Assembly (NCBI GenBank): GCA_025057395.1
Contig: JANWXU010000033.1
Coordinates: forward strand, 1-34,868
DNA: 34,868 bases
DNA from: Bacteroidia bacterium
GTDB taxonomy: Bacteria > Bacteroidota > Bacteroidia > J057 > JANWXU01
Reading direction: 5' to 3'
Every line of letters starts with the position of its first letter. The stretch's first letter is position 1. The position numbers and the translations under genes are program-made. Positions 1 through 7,982 of the stretch are shown here, one piece after another. The notes beneath the pieces were generated by a model. That model searched no databases. It was not told the origin of the DNA and saw only the letters and a list, made by a program, of their open reading frames with translations.

Positions 1-19
1 TCGAATCCTTCCTGGGCAA
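1..19 (+). tRNA. tRNA 3' end (partial, identity unknown)
   Basis: The window opens with TCGAATC, which fits bases 55-61 of a tRNA T-loop. The 3' T-stem, an acceptor strand CTGGGCA and a discriminator A follow. CCA is not encoded, the same as in the complete tRNA at 9185-9256. A strong terminator begins 2 bases downstream, as expected at the end of a tRNA transcript. The anticodon lies outside the window, so the amino acid cannot be assigned. Confidence 0.65.
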
Positions 20-20
20 C

Positions 21-55
21 AAAGGGCCGCTCTATAAGGCGGCCCTTTGTTTTTT
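21..55 (+). terminator. Rho-independent terminator after the partial tRNA
   Basis: There is a perfect 10-bp stem (21-30 AAAGGGCCGC with 39-48), an 8-base loop and a T-rich tail from 49. It ends the tRNA transcript entering from the left. Confidence 0.9.
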
Positions 56-147
56 ATTTTGTTGATTTTGTTTTTATTAGCTGGTATTTTTTCCCATTAA
101 AAATGATTTAACGATTCTTTTATATAGAAAGAAAACTTTGATTTTTA

Positions 148-178
148 TTGGGGTTGCCGAAATTAAATTATATTTTTG
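148..178 (+). promoter_or_regulatory. Bacteroidota-type promoter of the hydroxyacyl-CoA dehydrogenase gene
   Basis: TTG at 148-150 (-33 element) and TATTTTTG at 171-178 (-7 element, consensus TAnnTTTG) are separated by exactly 20 bases. Transcription would begin near 185. That leaves a short leader with a Shine-Dalgarno-like AAAGGAGA (195-202) ahead of ATG 207. The promoter excludes the in-frame TTG at 138 as a start. Confidence 0.7.
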
Positions 179-206
179 TAAAAGTTTATCAAATAAAGGA
201 GAATAT

Positions 207-1067
207 ATGATAGCAGGTTTTGAAAATGTTGCTGTGGTGGGGGCAGGTACTATGGGTAATGGTATTGCTCATGTTTTTGCACAGTATGGTTACAATGTAA
301 AGCTTGTAGATACTTCGGAAGCTGCTTTAGAAAGAGGACTCCATACAATTAGCACGAATTTAGATCGGCAAATAAAGAAAGGAACTTTACAGGAGTCTCA
401 AAAGCAAGATATTTTAGGAAGAATTCAAACTTTTACTCGTCTCGAGGAAGCCTGCGCTGGCTCCCAGCTGGTAGTAGAAGCGGCTACTGAAAACGTAGAT
501 ATAAAGCTTAGAATTTTTGAAGAGTTGGCTAAAATTACTGCTCCTGAAACTATTCTGGCTACCAATACTTCTTCCATCCCTATTACCCAAATTGCTTCTG
601 TTACTGGGCGTAGCACTCATGTAATTGGTATGCACTTTATGAATCCTGTACCGATAATGAAGCTTGTGGAGGTTATTAAAGGGTATGATACCACAGACTC
701 AGTGCTCCAAGTAATTTTGCAAATAAGTAAGGATTTAGAAAAGGAGCCCGTAGTGGTGAATGACTATCCTGGCTTCATTGCCAATCGGATTTTAATGCCT
801 ATGATTAATGAGGCTGCTTATGCTTTGTATGAAGGAATTGCTACGCGCGAGGCAATTGATACTGTAATGAAGTTGGGCATGAATCATCCTATGGGACCCC
901 TCACTTTAGCTGATTTTATTGGCTTGGATGTATGTTTATCTATTTTGCGGGTTTTATACCAAGGATTTGGTAATCCTAAATACGCTCCCTGTCCTTTACT
1001 TGTAAATTTAGTGCTTGCAGGTCATTTAGGGCGTAAAACAGGAAAAGGTTTTTATGACTATCAATAG
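207..1067 (+). CDS. 3-hydroxybutyryl-CoA dehydrogenase
   Basis: This 286-aa cytosolic enzyme of the 3-hydroxyacyl-CoA dehydrogenase family oxidises (S)-3-hydroxyacyl-CoA to 3-ketoacyl-CoA with NAD(P), or runs in reverse in butyrate-type metabolism. Seen: a Rossmann GxGxxG (G12, G14, G17) at the N-terminus, the ATNTSS strand end near 118-123, catalytic-type His143 in GMHFMNP, Glu155, and the C-terminal helical domain starting near NDYPGFIANR (185-194). Length matches the short family members (HbdA/PaaH type). Start ATG 207 is chosen because AAAGGAGA lies 5 bases upstream and a promoter (148-178) separates it from an upstream in-frame TTG. An enoyl-CoA hydratase acting on the preceding step is at 27.8 kb. 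Physiological direction and chain length cannot be read from sequence. Confidence 0.93.
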   Translation: MIAGFENVAVVGAGTMGNGIAHVFAQYGYNVKLVDTSEAALERGLHTISTNLDRQIKKGTLQESQKQDILGRIQTFTRLEEACAGSQLVVEAATENVDIKLRIFEELAKITAPETILATNTSSIPITQIASVTGRSTHVIGMHFMNPVPIMKLVEVIKGYDTTDSVLQVILQISKDLEKEPVVVNDYPGFIANRILMPMINEAAYALYEGIATREAIDTVMKLGMNHPMGPLTLADFIGLDVCLSILRVLYQGFGNPKYAPCPLLVNLVLAGHLGRKTGKGFYDYQ

Positions 1068-1156
1068 AAGTTTTATTTTTTTGTCTTCTTTTTCTTTCTT
1101 TTGATTCAATTCTTTATAAAGTTTTGAGGTGTACTAGTTTTTTAGTAATCCCGTTA

Positions 1157-1735
1157 ATGAATTTGGCTTATAGGTTTTTGGTGATCCTTCTATCTCTGGA
1201 GTTTTCGGGGGGAGGACTTCAAGCACAGTCGCTTTATATTACACAAAATGCCTATATTCGATTTTTTTCGGAAGCTCCGTTAGAAAATATTGAAGCTCAT
1301 AATAAAAAAGTTTCTTCTGTATTAAACATTCAGACAGGCAAAATTGGATTTAAGCTTTTAATTAAAAATTTTCAGTTTGAGAATGGTTTGATGCAGGAGC
1401 ACTTTAATGAAAATTATATGGAGTCAGAAAAATATCCCTACAGTGAATTTAATGGGCAAATTTTAGAGGTAGCTTCTGGAAAATTGGATCTTTCTAAAGT
1501 AGGAACTTATTCTGTTACGGTAGCTGGTGACTTAACCATACACGGCGTAAAAAGAAAAGTACAGCATGTAGGCACCCTAGAAGTACAAAGTGATAGAATT
1601 ATTGCTAAAGCTAAATTTCCTATTAGAGTAGCAGATTATAATATTAAAATTCCTACTCTGTATATTAAGAATATTGCAGAAGTAGTAGAGGTGACCCTAG
1701 AAGCTATCTATAAACCCGTTGCTAAATCAAACTAA
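1157..1735 (+). CDS. Secreted YceI-like domain protein
   Basis: A 192-aa exported protein. The N-terminus has a signal peptide (basic start, hydrophobic core around 7-18, probable cleavage after LQA near residue 23). The mature part looks like the YceI lipocalin-like beta-barrel fold: strands with alternating hydrophobics, the motif GDLTIHGVKRKV typical of the family, and a closing segment VEVTLEAIY. YceI proteins bind isoprenoid-type lipids in the periplasm; ligand and role here are unknown. Start ATG 1157 is preferred over TTG 1124 because it gives a compact signal peptide; no clear Shine-Dalgarno is present. It lies 90 bases after the dehydrogenase with no obvious terminator between, so co-transcription is possible. 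Confidence 0.85.
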   Translation: MNLAYRFLVILLSLEFSGGGLQAQSLYITQNAYIRFFSEAPLENIEAHNKKVSSVLNIQTGKIGFKLLIKNFQFENGLMQEHFNENYMESEKYPYSEFNGQILEVASGKLDLSKVGTYSVTVAGDLTIHGVKRKVQHVGTLEVQSDRIIAKAKFPIRVADYNIKIPTLYIKNIAEVVEVTLEAIYKPVAKSN

Positions 1736-1803
1736 ATTTTCAGATAAAACAAAAACTCAAAAGAACTAGGAATTGGCGTTGCAAAATTTAGATCAATTAA
1801 ATT

Positions 1804-1834
1804 TTGATAATTAATAAGGGTTTTAGTAGCTTTG
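1804..1834 (+). promoter_or_regulatory. bioB promoter
   Basis: TTG at 1804-1806 and TAGCTTTG at 1827-1834 are spaced by exactly 20 bases, a full match to the Bacteroidota consensus. The predicted transcript start near 1841 leaves a leader of about 14 bases before ATG 1855. The TTG at 1804 is in frame with bioB and could be mistaken for its start. Confidence 0.75.
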
Positions 1835-1854
1835 GGTACATACTAATTGAAACT

Positions 1855-2856
1855 ATGGAGGAAACTTCGTTAGGTACATTAAGGCACGATTGGACTATTT
1901 CAGAAATTGAAGCTATTTATCATACTCCTTTGCTAGAGCTTATCTACCAGGCGGCGGGAGTGCATCGCCAGTATCATAAGGCTAATGAGGTACAGGTGTG
2001 TACTTTGCTTTCTATAAAAACAGGGGGATGTCCTGAAGACTGTGCTTATTGTCCGCAGGCGGCAAGGTACCATACAAATATAAAAGTTCAGCGTCTTATG
2101 GATGTAGAGCAAGTAGTGGCTGCAGCACAAGCAGCTAAGGAGGCAGGTTCTACGCGTTTCTGTATGGGAGCGGCTTGGCGAGAGGTGCGAGATAATCGGG
2201 ATTTTGATAAAGTGCTAGAAATGATTCGGCAGGTAAGCAATATGGGGCTGGAAGTTTGTTGCACCTTAGGAATGATTACAGAGGAGCAAGCACGTAAGAT
2301 GAAAGAAGCGGGTCTATATGCTTACAACCATAATTTAGATACTTCTGAAGATTACTACGGAGAGATTATCACTACGCGCCAATATGCCGATCGTTTGCAA
2401 ACGCTAGAAAACGTTAGGAAAGTGGGGCTTACAGTTTGCTGTGGAGGAATTATTGGAATGGGCGAAAAAGAAAAGGACCGTCTTGAATTGTTGCAAACGC
2501 TAGCTACAATGAAGCCTCACCCTGAATCGGTGCCTATTAATGCGCTGGTAGCTGTAGAGGGAACTCCCTTGCAGGACCAAAAACCGGTAAGTGTATGGGA
2601 AATGGTGCGCATGATTGCCACTGCTCGTATCCTTATGCCGCGTAGCTTTGTTCGCCTTTCGGCAGGGAGAATTAATTTTTCTATTGTGGAACAAGCTCTA
2701 TGCTTTTTAGCAGGAGCCAATTCTATCTTTGCAGGGGAAAAACTTTTAACTACGCCTAACAACCTCCCACAAACCGACTTGGAGATGTTCGAACTTCTAG
2801 GGTTGACACCTCGGTTAGCTTATCAAACTGAGCTATCCCTTACTTCCTCTTCATAA
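1855..2856 (+). CDS. bioB: Biotin synthase
   Basis: This 333-aa radical SAM enzyme inserts sulfur into dethiobiotin to make biotin, the last step of the pathway. The CxxxCxxC cluster for the SAM-binding 4Fe-4S centre is Cys59, Cys63 and Cys66 ([10 protein letters not shown]). Also seen are [12 protein letters not shown], the [11 protein letters not shown] segment, and [12 protein letters not shown], all hallmarks of BioB. Length is close to the E. coli enzyme (346 aa). Start ATG 1855 follows a strong promoter at 1804-1834 that rules out the upstream in-frame TTG. No other biotin genes are in the window. A large hairpin lies between this gene and gldE. Confidence 0.97.
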   Translation: MEETSLGTLRHDWTISEIEAIYHTPLLELIYQAAGVHRQYHKANEVQVCTLLSIKTGGCPEDCAYCPQAARYHTNIKVQRLMDVEQVVAAAQAAKEAGSTRFCMGAAWREVRDNRDFDKVLEMIRQVSNMGLEVCCTLGMITEEQARKMKEAGLYAYNHNLDTSEDYYGEIITTRQYADRLQTLENVRKVGLTVCCGGIIGMGEKEKDRLELLQTLATMKPHPESVPINALVAVEGTPLQDQKPVSVWEMVRMIATARILMPRSFVRLSAGRINFSIVEQALCFLAGANSIFAGEKLLTTPNNLPQTDLEMFELLGLTPRLAYQTELSLTSSS

Positions 2857-2872
2857 AACTTGATTTAAAAAG

Positions 2873-2921
2873 TAATCTTGTAGATTGAACAATAAGTTAC
2901 TTTATCAATCTTTTAAGATTA
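2873..2921. other. Two-tier inverted repeat between bioB and gldE (possible terminator)
   Basis: Nested inverted repeats: TAATCTT (2873-2879) pairs with AAGATTA (2915-2921), and AGATTGA (2882-2888) pairs with TCAATCT (2905-2911). They are separated by a 2x3-base internal loop and capped by a 16-base loop. This could form a long bulged hairpin in the bioB-gldE gap. It is AT-rich and followed by a modest T-rich stretch, so it may end the bioB transcript or act as an RNA structure. Confidence 0.5.
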
Positions 2922-2962
2922 AATTTTCTAGTTTACTGCTTAGTGTTTTAATTTTTTAGACA

Positions 2963-4291
2963 TTGGATAAGGAAGACCCATATTCGTGTTTTCTATTCCT
3001 TTTTATAAATTTTAGCTGGCAATCCGTAGATACGTGGTCTTTAGGAATTATTGTTTTTTTTATGCTTAGTGTTGCAGGATTGCTCAATGGTTATGAGGTA
3101 GCTTTTTTTTCTTTAGAAGAAACGCACCTAGATCTAGATCCTTTAGGGCATAGCATCGTTGCCAAAGTTATTTTTTTATTTCGGCAAAAGTCTTTCCAGT
3201 TTCGCATAACTCTATTATTGTTAATTACCTTATTCAATTTTAGTGCTGTTATTTTGCTTTTAGAGTTATTAGAAAGGTTTTCTATTTTCGATTGGCAGCC
3301 TTTTTCTTTTCCTTTTATTGAAAGTATTTTGGCCAGTCTAATTGTATTATACGGCTGTATTCTTTTGCCCAGAATTCATGCTTCCAGCAGAAAAAATTTT
3401 TACTTACAAACTCTATCTTTGCCCCTGCTTTTATTCTTTCGTTTGCTATTCCCCTTAACTTTACCACTTAGTTACTTAAGGCAGTGGTTACTTTATCCTA
3501 CTGAGCAAGAGCGCAAGAAAGCAAGCTTTGAAGAGTTAAAGCAAGCTATAGACCAAGCAGAAACTACTAATAAAGTAGCTACAGAAGAACGGCAGATACT
3601 TAAAGCTCTTGTTAATTTATCAAATATTCCTGTGCGAGCTATCATGCGAGCTAGGGTTGATATAAAAGCCATAGACATAAATGCAAAGGGGGAGGAAGTA
3701 TTTGAAAAGATAAAAGAATATAGGTATTCGAGACTGCCAGTTTATCAAAAAGATATAGATCAAATTGTAGGTATTCTTTATGTAAAAGACCTATTACCTT
3801 TGCTTAATAATCCCACAGGAAATTGGCAAAATTTAATTCGCAAACCTTACTTTGTTCCTGCCACTCAAAAAATAGATAAGCTTTTTGAAACTTTTAAGCA
3901 ACAAAAACTACATATAGCTATAGTAGTGGATGAATTTGGCGGAATAGCTGGCCTCGTTACTCTTAAAGATATTTTAGAAGAAATTTTTGGTGAAATTACT
4001 GAGGAGGACAAATCAGAGCAGTGTTTATTTTCGCAGCTATCTGAAAATGAATTCATTTTTGATGGAAAAACACCTTTATTGGATGTTTGTAAGATCACAG
4101 GCTTAGATGAAACGGTATTTGAGAGTATCAAGGGTGATAGTGATAGCTTAGGGGGGTTGATTTTAGAATTAGAAGGAAGATTTCCAGAGGTAGGCGAGGT
4201 TATTAGTTATGGTCCTTTTCAGTTTCAAATAGAAGCTGTTACTTCTACAGCTATAAAGCGAGTTAGGTTTACTATGCTTAAAAAGCAGTAA
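2963..4291 (+). CDS. gldE: Gliding motility-associated protein GldE (CBS/CorC-type membrane protein)
   Basis: A 442-aa protein of the HlyC/CorC family. Seen: hydrophobic segments around residues 24-50, 80-103, 115-137 and 150-172 (DUF21-like membrane region), a cytosolic CBS pair about 220-345 (RAIMRARVD, YSRLPVY, then VVDEFGGIAGLVTLKDILEEIFGEI split over 321-345), and a C-terminal CorC/HlyC transporter-associated domain 355-440. GldE is linked genetically to GldD in gliding bacteria; its biochemical role is not settled. The next gene is gldD, 27 bases downstream, which makes GldE much more likely than a generic CorC. The start must be non-ATG: an in-frame TAG lies at 2957-2959, TTG 2963 follows, and the first in-frame ATG is 33 codons inside the membrane region. 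In Flavobacteria the neighbour is ssb; here it is bioB. Confidence 0.9.
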   Translation: MDKEDPYSCFLFLFINFSWQSVDTWSLGIIVFFMLSVAGLLNGYEVAFFSLEETHLDLDPLGHSIVAKVIFLFRQKSFQFRITLLLLITLFNFSAVILLLELLERFSIFDWQPFSFPFIESILASLIVLYGCILLPRIHASSRKNFYLQTLSLPLLLFFRLLFPLTLPLSYLRQWLLYPTEQERKKASFEELKQAIDQAETTNKVATEERQILKALVNLSNIPVRAIMRARVDIKAIDINAKGEEVFEKIKEYRYSRLPVYQKDIDQIVGILYVKDLLPLLNNPTGNWQNLIRKPYFVPATQKIDKLFETFKQQKLHIAIVVDEFGGIAGLVTLKDILEEIFGEITEEDKSEQCLFSQLSENEFIFDGKTPLLDVCKITGLDETVFESIKGDSDSLGGLILELEGRFPEVGEVISYGPFQFQIEAVTSTAIKRVRFTMLKKQ

Positions 4292-4318
4292 AGATTAATA
4301 AGTAAAAAATATTGTTAA

Positions 4319-4918
4319 ATGGAAGCATATTTAGGTCGCTTTTCGCTAAAATCTTATTTTCAATACTTTATTGTTCTTCTGGTTTCTTCCAGTTTTTTAA
4401 GCTGCCAGGAAGGAGCTGTAACTCCTAAGCCGCGTGGGTACCACCGTATTATTTTCCCTAAAAGAGAATATAAAAAGTTTGAAAATGAAAACTGTCCCTT
4501 TACTTTTGAATACCCCGCTTTTGGACAGTTGGAACTTAACCGAATTGATTCTTGCTTTCTCAATATATATTTTCCTCAATTTCAGAGTAGATGGCATATC
4601 ACTTCACGTTTTTTTGATGGAAAGAAAGTAACTTTTGACTACACTATCGAAGACCACAGAGCGGTGGTATACCATCATTCTCAAAAAGGAGTTATTTACG
4701 AAAAACGTCTCGTAACCCCTTATGGCTTTGGAAAATTATATGAGCTAGAAGGAGAGGTTCCTACTTATGCACAAGTATATTTTACCGACTCCTCACGCTA
4801 CGCTTTTTTAGCGCATTGCTACTTTAACACTTCCCAAAAAAATGATTCTTTAGCCCCTATTATACAGTTTTTGAAACACGATATCCGGCACTTAATTACA
4901 ACTCTGCGTTGGAAGTAA
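4319..4918 (+). CDS. gldD: Gliding motility lipoprotein GldD
   Basis: A 199-aa lipoprotein. The signal segment (about 13-28) ends in FLSC with Cys29 as the probable lipidated residue. The stretch after it, TPKPRGYHRIIFPKREY, matches the conserved GldD N-terminus, as does CPFTFEYP nearby. GldD is required for gliding and chitin use in Flavobacterium and is generally counted among proteins associated with T9SS/gliding function, in the cell envelope. It is translated from ATG 4319, 27 bases after gldE, consistent with a gldE-gldD operon. A 257-base non-coding stretch with a short tandem repeat follows. Confidence 0.92.
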   Translation: MEAYLGRFSLKSYFQYFIVLLVSSSFLSCQEGAVTPKPRGYHRIIFPKREYKKFENENCPFTFEYPAFGQLELNRIDSCFLNIYFPQFQSRWHITSRFFDGKKVTFDYTIEDHRAVVYHHSQKGVIYEKRLVTPYGFGKLYELEGEVPTYAQVYFTDSSRYAFLAHCYFNTSQKNDSLAPIIQFLKHDIRHLITTLRWK

Positions 4919-4962
4919 TTTTATCCAAACTTCAACTTACTCCTTAGGCTACTCTTTAGTGC

Positions 4963-5000
4963 AACAAATAGTATCATAACAAACAAATAGTATCATAACA
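4963..5000. repeat. Two tandem copies of a 19-bp repeat
   Basis: AACAAATAGTATCATAACA occurs at 4963-4981 and again at 4982-5000 without a mismatch, then degenerates into AATAATAATAG. It lies in the 257-base gap between gldD and the T9SS type B gene. No function can be read from it; slippage duplication or a regulatory repeat are both possible. Confidence 0.9.
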
Positions 5001-5175
5001 AATAATAATAGTAGTGAATATACTAAGTGCACTAACTTTTCACCTAGAAAAAACGTCATTTTGAGAAAAAACAATATACTCTTAGTAGAATGTTTAAATA
5101 CACAAAGTATATTCGCCATGTAGCTAGAAATAAAATTTATAGTTACTTCTTGTTATTTTTCTAATTCTTTCTATT

Positions 5176-7044
5176 ATGGTAGTAATAAGGGGGCGGAGGT
5201 TCAACTTATTAATAATAGGAATTTTGTTTTTGGGCTGGCACGCTGTGTATTGTCAGTTGCGGTGCCCTAGGATTGCTTCTATCCTGGTAAATGCTTGTGC
5301 TCCTCCTAATAGAGAAGCTGAGTTTGAGATGGTACGTTTAGTAGTAGGCAAAGAACCTGTAGAGGTTAGCAACTCTAATATGGTAGTAATTTGGCCGAAT
5401 AATTCGTGGAAAAGACTTTGTCGAAATTCGCGTACTGCTGCCCTAGTCCGTCAGATTAATGCTAGTATTCGAGGGTGCGGATATGTAAAGGAACCTGAGG
5501 AAGGAATATTGACTCCTTATTCGCATGTTTTGCTGATTGGTAGTACTGAATTTGATCCTGGGTACCATTCGGATTTTTTTACTGATTTACAAGATACTCT
5601 TATTTTACTTTTTCAATGCTCCGGTAATTCGGCTAGTGGCCATTTTGCTAACGGAGGAGATTCTCGGCCTCGTACTCTTACCATACGATTTATTAGCGAG
5701 GAATGTAATCTTACTGCTAGTTATATTCCAGACTCCTTAAAAGGCATAGACGGCGAGCGAGTAGATTTTGACGAAAGCGGCAAAAAGCGCTACTATAATC
5801 CTGGGTGTCGCGTGCCCACTGAGCAATATCCTATTCCTCAAATTGTGCCCTCAGGCAAACAAACGATATGCCAAGGCGATAGTTTGCTCATTCGTTTGAA
5901 TAACTTACCCTCTTTGCCAAGCCAATTTTTTTGGCTCCATGATAACGAAATAATTCCTAATAATACTAAATTAAGTTTTTTCCTTAAAAAGGAAGGTAAA
6001 TACCAAGCGGCAATTAGATATCCTAAACGTTGTACTTCTATACTTAGCTTGCCGCTTGAATTAGTTTTGCATCCTATTATTGTACCTCATGCTCATATTG
6101 CAGCCCTACCTAATCAAAGACGCTGTGAAGGAGATACGGTAGCTCTCTGGGCACAGGGTGGAAAAATTATAAAATGGTTTCATAATGGTATTCCGCTGCC
6201 AAATACAGAGAAAATAATTAAAGTTAATGAGAGTGGAAAATATACGGTGATAGTTCAGGCAGATACACTTTGTCCTGCGCAAGATACCACAACTTTTGAT
6301 TTAGAATTTTGGCCCAAGCCTAGAGCCTCTTTAAATATTGTTAGAGACACAGCTATTTGTATAGGTGATTCTTTGCGCCTGGAAGCAGGAGGAGGAAGGT
6401 TAATTGGCTATCTAAAAGATAATATTTTGTTGACGGATACAGTTTCTCCTCTTTACGTTAAAAAGGAGGGTATGTATCGGGTAATCGTACAGGGGGTGGC
6501 AGAATGTACAGTTCGTGATACTTCAAAGGCAATTCGAGTAAAAGTGTTATACCCTCCCTTGCCATTTGATCTGCCACAGGATACTTTATTGGAGCCTGGT
6601 CAAGTGCTTATTTTAACAGCGCCCGCTAGCGAAGGTGATAACATAGTATGGCACCCTGAGGGACAAAGCTCTCCAACCATAATAGTTACCCAGGCTGGCA
6701 AATATGTTTTGACCCTCTATAACCGTTGCGGGCAAGCGAAAGATAGCATAGAGGTAAAGTATAAAGACTTAAGAGAAGTTTCTGAAGTTTTTGTGCCTAA
6801 TGTAATTACGCCTAATGACGATGGCATAAATGATAGTTTCAAAATTCAATTTAATTTTGTACCTACTTTTTATGAGCTTTCAATTTTCGACCGATGGGGA
6901 AAGCTAGTTTTTTATGCTAACCACCCTTCAAATTCTTGGCAGCCTGTAGGTTTGCCGGCAGGTGTTTATAATTATGTTCTCTCTTATCAGTTACTTCATT
7001 CCCCCAAAATTCAGAGGAAGGGTGTTATTACTGTGATTCGTTAG
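5176..7044 (+). CDS. Secreted Ig-like repeat protein with T9SS type B sorting domain
   Basis: A 622-aa cell-surface or secreted protein. Signal peptide at 1-26 (basic N-terminus, hydrophobic core, cleavage near VYC/Q). Residues about 28-185 resemble lamin-tail-like domains of Bacteroidota secreted proteins (ILVNACAPPNREAEFEMVRL). Three Ig-like/PKD-like repeats follow between about 225 and 455, each starting with a CxGDS/CEGDT motif and ending in GxYxVIVQ or GKYQAAI. The C-terminal 86 residues (537-622: EVFVPNVITPNDDGINDSF, then DRWGKLVF and PAGVYNYVL) are the gliding-motility C-terminal (CHU_C) domain, a type B T9SS sorting signal. Predicted export is by Sec, then T9SS. Binding target unknown; no enzyme domain is apparent. 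ATG 5176 is the first in-frame ATG and gives a good signal peptide. Confidence 0.9.
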   Translation: MVVIRGRRFNLLIIGILFLGWHAVYCQLRCPRIASILVNACAPPNREAEFEMVRLVVGKEPVEVSNSNMVVIWPNNSWKRLCRNSRTAALVRQINASIRGCGYVKEPEEGILTPYSHVLLIGSTEFDPGYHSDFFTDLQDTLILLFQCSGNSASGHFANGGDSRPRTLTIRFISEECNLTASYIPDSLKGIDGERVDFDESGKKRYYNPGCRVPTEQYPIPQIVPSGKQTICQGDSLLIRLNNLPSLPSQFFWLHDNEIIPNNTKLSFFLKKEGKYQAAIRYPKRCTSILSLPLELVLHPIIVPHAHIAALPNQRRCEGDTVALWAQGGKIIKWFHNGIPLPNTEKIIKVNESGKYTVIVQADTLCPAQDTTTFDLEFWPKPRASLNIVRDTAICIGDSLRLEAGGGRLIGYLKDNILLTDTVSPLYVKKEGMYRVIVQGVAECTVRDTSKAIRVKVLYPPLPFDLPQDTLLEPGQVLILTAPASEGDNIVWHPEGQSSPTIIVTQAGKYVLTLYNRCGQAKDSIEVKYKDLREVSEVFVPNVITPNDDGINDSFKIQFNFVPTFYELSIFDRWGKLVFYANHPSNSWQPVGLPAGVYNYVLSYQLLHSPKIQRKGVITVIR

Positions 7045-7235
7045 AAAAACGTCGATTATTTAGTTGAATGAAAATGTAAAAATGACAGCTGTTGTTGGGC
7101 ACGGCTTAAAAGTTGATAGAGTAATACAAGCAGTACTCTAAAAACTTTAAAAATAAAATAAATAGAGAAAAAATTTTAGATAGAAAGTTAAGATACAAAA
7201 GAAGAGATAAACCAAATAACTTTTATTTGCTAGCT

Positions 7236-7844
7236 ATGGATTATCAAGTGATTAGTGCATTTTTAGTACTTCTTAATCCTTTTGCTTTATTTCTTTACTT
7301 AAAGGGGATTATGGAAACCCTGAATGCCAAAGATTTTATTCAAGTACTAGTAAAAGCAAGTATTATTTCTTTCATTATCTATTTAATTTTTGCTGTCTTT
7401 GGCGAAACAATTTTTGTAGATATTTTCAGTATTCACTTTGATTCTTTTCGCATTTTTGGGGGGTTCGTAATCTTTTACCTTTCGTTTACTTTTGTTGTAA
7501 AGGGTGGTAAATCAATGATACGCCTCAAAGACAACTTAGATGATACTGCTTCCGAAATAGCAATGCCATTTATGGTAGGAGCTGGAAGTATATCGCTTTG
7601 TATTTTACTAGGGCATAATCAAAATGTGATTTTTTCTGCCCTCCATATTGCAATTCCGCTTATTCTAAATTTTTTGACTATTGTTAGCTTGAAGTACTTA
7701 CGTAGTTTTATTGTGGAAAAGCTGGCCCAAAGTGCATTTGATAAGTATATGAGCATTATGGTGCGAGTAATGGGGTTTTTGATAGGTGGTGTAGGGGTGG
7801 ATATGATGTTTCAGGGTATCACTAACTTATTAAAAACAGCCTGA
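7236..7844 (+). CDS. MarC-family integral membrane protein
   Basis: A 202-aa protein made almost wholly of membrane segments (about six, including 4-25, 38-60, 69-88, 112-130, 136-158 and 175-195). LLNPFALFLYLKG near the N-terminus corresponds to the conserved LxxPxxxxP/F region of MarC/UPF0056 proteins, and the overall length matches. The MarC family has no settled substrate despite its name. ATG 7236 is preferred over TTG 7227. It is flanked by 190 non-coding bases upstream and a strong hairpin terminator downstream, so it appears to be its own transcription unit. Confidence 0.82.
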   Translation: MDYQVISAFLVLLNPFALFLYLKGIMETLNAKDFIQVLVKASIISFIIYLIFAVFGETIFVDIFSIHFDSFRIFGGFVIFYLSFTFVVKGGKSMIRLKDNLDDTASEIAMPFMVGAGSISLCILLGHNQNVIFSALHIAIPLILNFLTIVSLKYLRSFIVEKLAQSAFDKYMSIMVRVMGFLIGGVGVDMMFQGITNLLKTA

Positions 7845-7872
7845 GTTTCTGTAAATTCTATAGTTATAACAC

Positions 7873-7910
7873 AGTAAGCTAGCCAATATGGCTAGCTTAC
7901 TTTACTTTTT
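7873..7910 (+). terminator. Hairpin terminator after the MarC-family gene
   Basis: AGTAAGCTAGCC (7873-7884) pairs perfectly with 7890-7901 over 12 bp, with an AATAT loop and then TTACTTTTTT. A second short dyad (TTTACTTT/AAAGTAAA) overlaps the tail. The element separates the MarC gene from the promoter of the next unit. Confidence 0.85.
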
Positions 7911-7928
7911 TAAAGTAAAGCAAGGCTA

Positions 7929-7959
7929 TTGGCAAACATAATAGAAATGATTAAATTTA
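7929..7959 (+). promoter_or_regulatory. Promoter of the DUF6580 gene
   Basis: TTG at 7929-7931, a 20-base spacer, then TAAATTTA at 7952-7959 (7 of 8 positions match TAnnTTTG). It sits directly after the terminator at 7873-7910 and about 24 bases before ATG 7983. This argues that TTG 7929 is a -33 element and not a start codon. Confidence 0.6.
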
Positions 7960-7982
7960 CGAAGATGATGATACTAAGAGAA

